Positions 61,345-64,000 of a DNA stretch of 64,000 nt are shown piece after piece. Source of the stretch: Desulfovibrio sp. (GTDB taxonomy: Bacteria > Desulfobacterota > Desulfovibrionia > Desulfovibrionales > Desulfovibrionaceae); assembly GCF_034006445.1 (NCBI RefSeq), contig NZ_JAVESS010000001.1, positions 62,001-126,000 of the forward strand, given 5' to 3'. The notes beneath the pieces are model-generated. The model was not told where the DNA came from. It saw only the letters and a program-made list of their open reading frames with translations, and made no database searches. Each line of letters starts with the position of its first letter. The stretch's first letter is position 1. The position numbers were made by a program, and so were the translations under genes.

Positions 61345-61444
61345 GCTTTTCTGCGGGATATCGCTGATGGCTGCGCGAACTGGAGAAAATACGTTCTGAT
61401 ACGTCTACAGACGCACGGCTCTTACTCTCCACACTCCCGCTTGA

Positions 61445-61598
61445 AGGAAACGCTGATTTATTTCGTTTGGCGGCGTTGCTGCACTTTTTTTGAAACAGTC
61501 GAGGACGGCAGAGTCCACTCCTGCTTCAAAAAAAGATCGCGCCTTGCCAAACAAAATACCAGCGCGTTTCTCAGGAGGCTCGTTAATCAAGGCTTCCT
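61445..61598 (+). mobile_element. Family-A short element, full copy
   Basis: A 154-bp copy with ends AGGAAACGCTGATT and AATCAAGGCTTCCT. The middle (CACTTTTTTTGAAACAGTCG, then AGAGTCCACTCCTGCTTC) matches the 47898 copy nearly throughout. It has no coding frame and no clear target duplication. It lies between the terminator at 61316 and the ABC-transporter promoter region. Confidence 0.8.
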
Positions 61599-61616
61599 AA
61601 AAAGTGTTTGTTGGTC

Positions 61617-61630
61617 GGAAACATGTTTCC
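61617..61630. promoter_or_regulatory. Perfect 14-bp palindrome upstream of the ABC operon
   Basis: GGAAACATGTTTCC is a perfect dyad centred 67 bp upstream of the binding-protein ATG. Its position suits an operator for a dimeric repressor or activator of the transporter operon. Confidence 0.5.
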
Positions 61631-61690
61631 GCATGGGCGCTCGCGGAAATAACGTATGCACTTGTAACACTTGATTCAGGAGCGTGTAGT

Positions 61691-62509
61691 ATGCTTAGAA
61701 AATTTGTTCTCACTGCGCTGATGGTCCTTGCCATTGGGACCGTAGCCCATGCCGATGCCACTATGGACAAAATAAAATCCCGCGGCAAAGTAACCGTTGG
61801 TGTCCTGGCTATTGGCGGCCCCTTCGGAGCCCTTGATCCCGTAACAAAAGAGCTTACCGGCTGGAACCCGGCCCTTGCGCGAAAACTGGCGGAAGACCTT
61901 GGGGTGAAAATAGAATTGGTGGAAGTGGGCACAGCAACGCGGGTGCAGTTTCTCACCTCTGGTAAAGTCGACATGCTGATCGCCAATATGGAACTGACAC
62001 CTGACCGTGCAGAAAACCTTGGCTATGCGCCGACACCTTTTTACCGCGTTGACGGCGTAGCGCTGACACCCCGTAACAGCGGGATAAAAACATGGGAAGA
62101 CTTGCGTGACAAAACTGTATGCCTTGCCCAAGGCAGCAGCTATGCGCGTCCTTTGGCCGAAAAATATGGCGCCAAGCCCAAAGGCTTCAAAACCTCTGCG
62201 GAATCCATACTGGCTCTGAAAGGTGGCCAATGCGTCGCCGCAGTGCATGACTCAACCTTTATTTACCCGTTGGTGCAGCAAGGAGGCGAGTGGGAAGCGT
62301 ACCATACACCCATTACAGAAGACCTCCTGCCAGGCAACTCTGTTATCTGGACTCGCAAGGGCGAAGCAGACACCATTGCCGCTGTCGATCGCATTGTGCA
62401 AGAATGGCACCGTAGCGGCTGGCTGATAGATCTTGAAAGCAAACTTGGCCTTAAACCCCCCAGCGCCGCTCTTGTGGAACTGCACAATAAATTTGCAGAT
62501 AAAAAGTAA
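61691..62509 (+). CDS. ABC transporter substrate-binding protein, family 3
   Basis: A 272-aa periplasmic binding protein of the polar amino-acid type. The ATG at 61691 follows AGGAG; the longer frame to 61604 is not supported. Signal peptide: MLRKFVLTALMVLAIGTVAHA. The mature part shows the family-3 pattern KSRGKVTVGVL, the TGWNPALARKLAEDLGVKIELVEV segment, and FLTSGKVDMLIANMELTPDRAENLGYAPTPFY. The ligand is probably an amino acid or similar small compound. Two permease genes follow closely. Confidence 0.93.
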   Translation: MLRKFVLTALMVLAIGTVAHADATMDKIKSRGKVTVGVLAIGGPFGALDPVTKELTGWNPALARKLAEDLGVKIELVEVGTATRVQFLTSGKVDMLIANMELTPDRAENLGYAPTPFYRVDGVALTPRNSGIKTWEDLRDKTVCLAQGSSYARPLAEKYGAKPKGFKTSAESILALKGGQCVAAVHDSTFIYPLVQQGGEWEAYHTPITEDLLPGNSVIWTRKGEADTIAAVDRIVQEWHRSGWLIDLESKLGLKPPSAALVELHNKFADKK

Positions 62510-62523
62510 GAGGCGGCAATATC

Positions 62524-63264
62524 GTGCTACAGCAGTCATTGGAATGGTGTTTGACCCAGTTGAAAGCGCTGGGGCTGAACTACAGTTTTGTTCTGGACAT
62601 GATTGACCGTGAGGCTTTCATGCGTGGAATGCTGGTGACTGTTGAACTGAGCATTTGTATTATCCCTTTGAGTCTGCTGGTCGGCGTGCTGATGTCCATG
62701 GCGCTGACCAGCAGGCACAAGTGGCTCATGTTGCCTGTCCGTGCTTTTGTAGAGTTTACCCGGAACACGCCAGCCCTTGTTCAGCTTTATTTCGCCTTTT
62801 TGGTGCTCAATATGCTGCTGACGCAATATGCTGGTATCCCTGGGAATATCATTCCCTCTTTCGCCTGGGCAGTGTTTGTCATAGCGCTCCACAAAGGGGC
62901 AATCAATGCCGAGGCCTTACGCGCGGGGCTTGATGCCATCAGCCCCAATATCATTGAGGCTGCCCGGGCTTCCGCGTTGAATCCCTGGCAAAGCATGATT
63001 TATGTGCGGCTTCCCCTGGCTTTTCGCTTCGCGCTACCTGCACTTATCAACAACCTTGTCGATCTGGTAAAAATGACCACGCTGGCTTCTGCCATCGGCG
63101 TTGGCGACGTGACCTATGAATCTGTCATGATCTGGGGACAACGGGATAATGCCCTGGAATTGCTGCTGCTTATCTTGGTGTTTTACATGCTGCTGACCCT
63201 GACGGTGAGTTTTTGCGGCAAATGGCTGGAGCAAAAATTAAGGATGCCCGGTTATGGACAGTAA
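62524..63264 (+). CDS. ABC transporter permease, amino-acid type
   Basis: A 246-aa inner-membrane permease of the HisM/GlnP type, starting at GTG 62524, 14 nt after the binding-protein stop. About five membrane segments are visible. The EAA-loop region that contacts the ATPase is EALRAGLDAISPNIIEAARASALNPWQSMIYVRLPLAFRFALP, and the conserved FTRNTPALVQLYFAFL lies earlier. It pairs with the next permease to form the channel. Confidence 0.92.
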   Translation: MLQQSLEWCLTQLKALGLNYSFVLDMIDREAFMRGMLVTVELSICIIPLSLLVGVLMSMALTSRHKWLMLPVRAFVEFTRNTPALVQLYFAFLVLNMLLTQYAGIPGNIIPSFAWAVFVIALHKGAINAEALRAGLDAISPNIIEAARASALNPWQSMIYVRLPLAFRFALPALINNLVDLVKMTTLASAIGVGDVTYESVMIWGQRDNALELLLLILVFYMLLTLTVSFCGKWLEQKLRMPGYGQ

Positions 63265-63306
63265 GTGTACCCTTCCATGCTTTTTCGCGTTGCGGTGGGG
63301 CGGGCA

Positions 63307-64000
63307 ATGAATAATGCCTGGTTCACGCATTCTGCTGTATGTTACACCTTGTGCGCAGCCCTGCTCGCGGCGGGACTGCTGTCTGTTGCCACCAGCTGGC
63401 CCGAAGCGACATCCCTTTTGATACTCTGGATGCCGACGCTGTTGTCGGGGCTTTGGGTGAACATTCAGATCAGCCTTGTCGCAATGGTGCTCGGTACCCT
63501 GTTGGGGTTGGTACTGGGTGGCTTTTCCATTTCTCCCGTCCGACCGTTCCGATCCATGGTCAATGTGTATGTACAGTTTTTTCGTAATGCCCCAGCGCTT
63601 GTTCTGATTTATTTTTGCGCCTACGTTTTCCCCTTTGAATTGTATTTTGCAGGCCATACCTTCCCCTTTCCCGACTGGGTGAAAGTTGTCATTGGCCTGG
63701 GCCTGCCCGCCAGTGCGCAAGTTGCGGAGATTTTTCGCGGGGCAGTCCAGTCCATACCGGCAACACAATGGGAAGCCGCGCAGTCACTTGCCTTAAGCCG
63801 CATACAGACATTGAGGTTCATTATATTGCCCCAATGCTTGCGGCGCATGTTGCCGCCATGGATGAACGTTTACACAGCCATTACCATGAGCACGTCGCTG
63901 GTTTCGCTGGTTGGCGTCAATGATGTTGTTCTTACCGCGGGTATAGCCAGCAACTCCGCAGGGCGTACGGATTTTACCATCTTGAGTTATACCGCGCTGG
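63307..64000 (+). CDS. Second ABC transporter permease (3' end beyond window)
   Basis: A reading frame open to the right edge encodes at least 231 residues from the ATG at 63307 (MNNAWFTHSAVCYTLCAALL); an in-frame ATG at 63277 is less likely because it lacks a ribosome binding site. It shows the same permease family pattern: FFRNAPALVLIYFCAYVFPFELYF, then the EAA-type loop (AQVAEIFRGAVQSIPATQWEAAQSLALSRIQTLRFIILPQCLRRMLPP). The ATPase gene is expected just beyond the window. Confidence 0.9.
   Translation, partial: MNNAWFTHSAVCYTLCAALLAAGLLSVATSWPEATSLLILWMPTLLSGLWVNIQISLVAMVLGTLLGLVLGGFSISPVRPFRSMVNVYVQFFRNAPALVLIYFCAYVFPFELYFAGHTFPFPDWVKVVIGLGLPASAQVAEIFRGAVQSIPATQWEAAQSLALSRIQTLRFIILPQCLRRMLPPWMNVYTAITMSTSLVSLVGVNDVVLTAGIASNSAGRTDFTILSYTAL

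Noticed and set aside
60966..61367. A 133-aa frame covering the leader region
   Set aside because: It runs across hairpins and the T8 terminator and has no ribosome binding site. The structured RNA explanation fits better.

Overview
The window is about 64 kb of a moderately GC-rich chromosome that looks like Desulfovibrio in the broad sense, close to D. desulfuricans. The evidence is the quality of the housekeeping proteins (an EF-Tu of 397 aa, RpoB starting [10 protein letters not shown]), a fused RluA-type pseudouridine synthase/dephospho-CoA kinase, an SH3/NlpC-P60 lipoprotein of a type known from Desulfovibrio, and a chromosomal class A beta-lactamase of the kind described from D. desulfuricans. 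This assignment is inference from protein character; no database search was run.

Layout. (1) 1-16.1 kb, minus strand: the classical information-processing cluster, read from right to left as tRNA-Thr, tRNA-Tyr, tRNA-Gly, tuf, rpmG, tRNA-Trp, secE, nusG, rplK, rplA, rplJ, rplL, rpoB, rpoC. It has a strong terminator after rplL, an attenuator-like terminator in the rpoB leader and a terminator after rpoC. Beyond rpoC lie a 38-40 bp tandem repeat, an AT-rich gap and two small genes. (2) 16.2-21.6 kb: prmC, lon, radC, holA. (3) 22.1-28.0 kb: leuS, nusB, ribH, ribE, ribD and a dCMP deaminase. (4) 28.4-35.4 kb: glyA, then the fatty-acid/phospholipid cluster fabF, acpP, fabG, fabH, plsX, rpmF, yceD. 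(5) 35.5-53.8 kb, accessory and mixed: Tat-type class A beta-lactamase, LysE-family exporter, GIY-YIG protein, a small membrane protein, a Sel1-repeat protein, an unusual Hsp70-like ATPase overlapped with a membrane protein, a chemoreceptor, a glycerol-1-phosphate-dehydrogenase-like enzyme overlapped with a HAD phosphatase, YbaK, a hybrid histidine kinase, the RluA-CoaE fusion and the NlpC/P60 lipoprotein. (6) 53.9-60.2 kb: tRNA-Glu, then a probable sulfonate catabolism module: an MFS transporter divergent from a sulfoacetaldehyde acetyltransferase (Xsc)-like enzyme, with a sigma-54 activator and a GlcG/HbpS-like protein. The divergent intergenic region carries two opposed -24/-12 promoter matches and a 22-bp near-palindrome between them. 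(7) 60.4-64 kb: a YnfA-like membrane protein, a structured leader with a terminator, and an amino-acid-type ABC transporter (binding protein plus two permeases, the last cut by the window edge).

The clearest pattern not explained by genes is a set of short non-coding mobile-looking elements in intergenic regions. Family A is about 150 bp with ends AGGAARCRCTGATT; there are three full copies and two chimeric ones. Family B is about 177 bp with ends TAGAGCA and strong internal hairpins. Family C is one 148-bp element with about 20-bp imperfect inverted ends. One A copy has split a B-type element and is flanked by a TTTA duplication. In two places the TAG at the end of a B element is also the stop codon of the neighbouring gene.

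The best candidates for new biology are the Xsc-like/sigma-54 module and its divergent control region, the Hsp70-like plus membrane protein pair, and the interacting short-element families.
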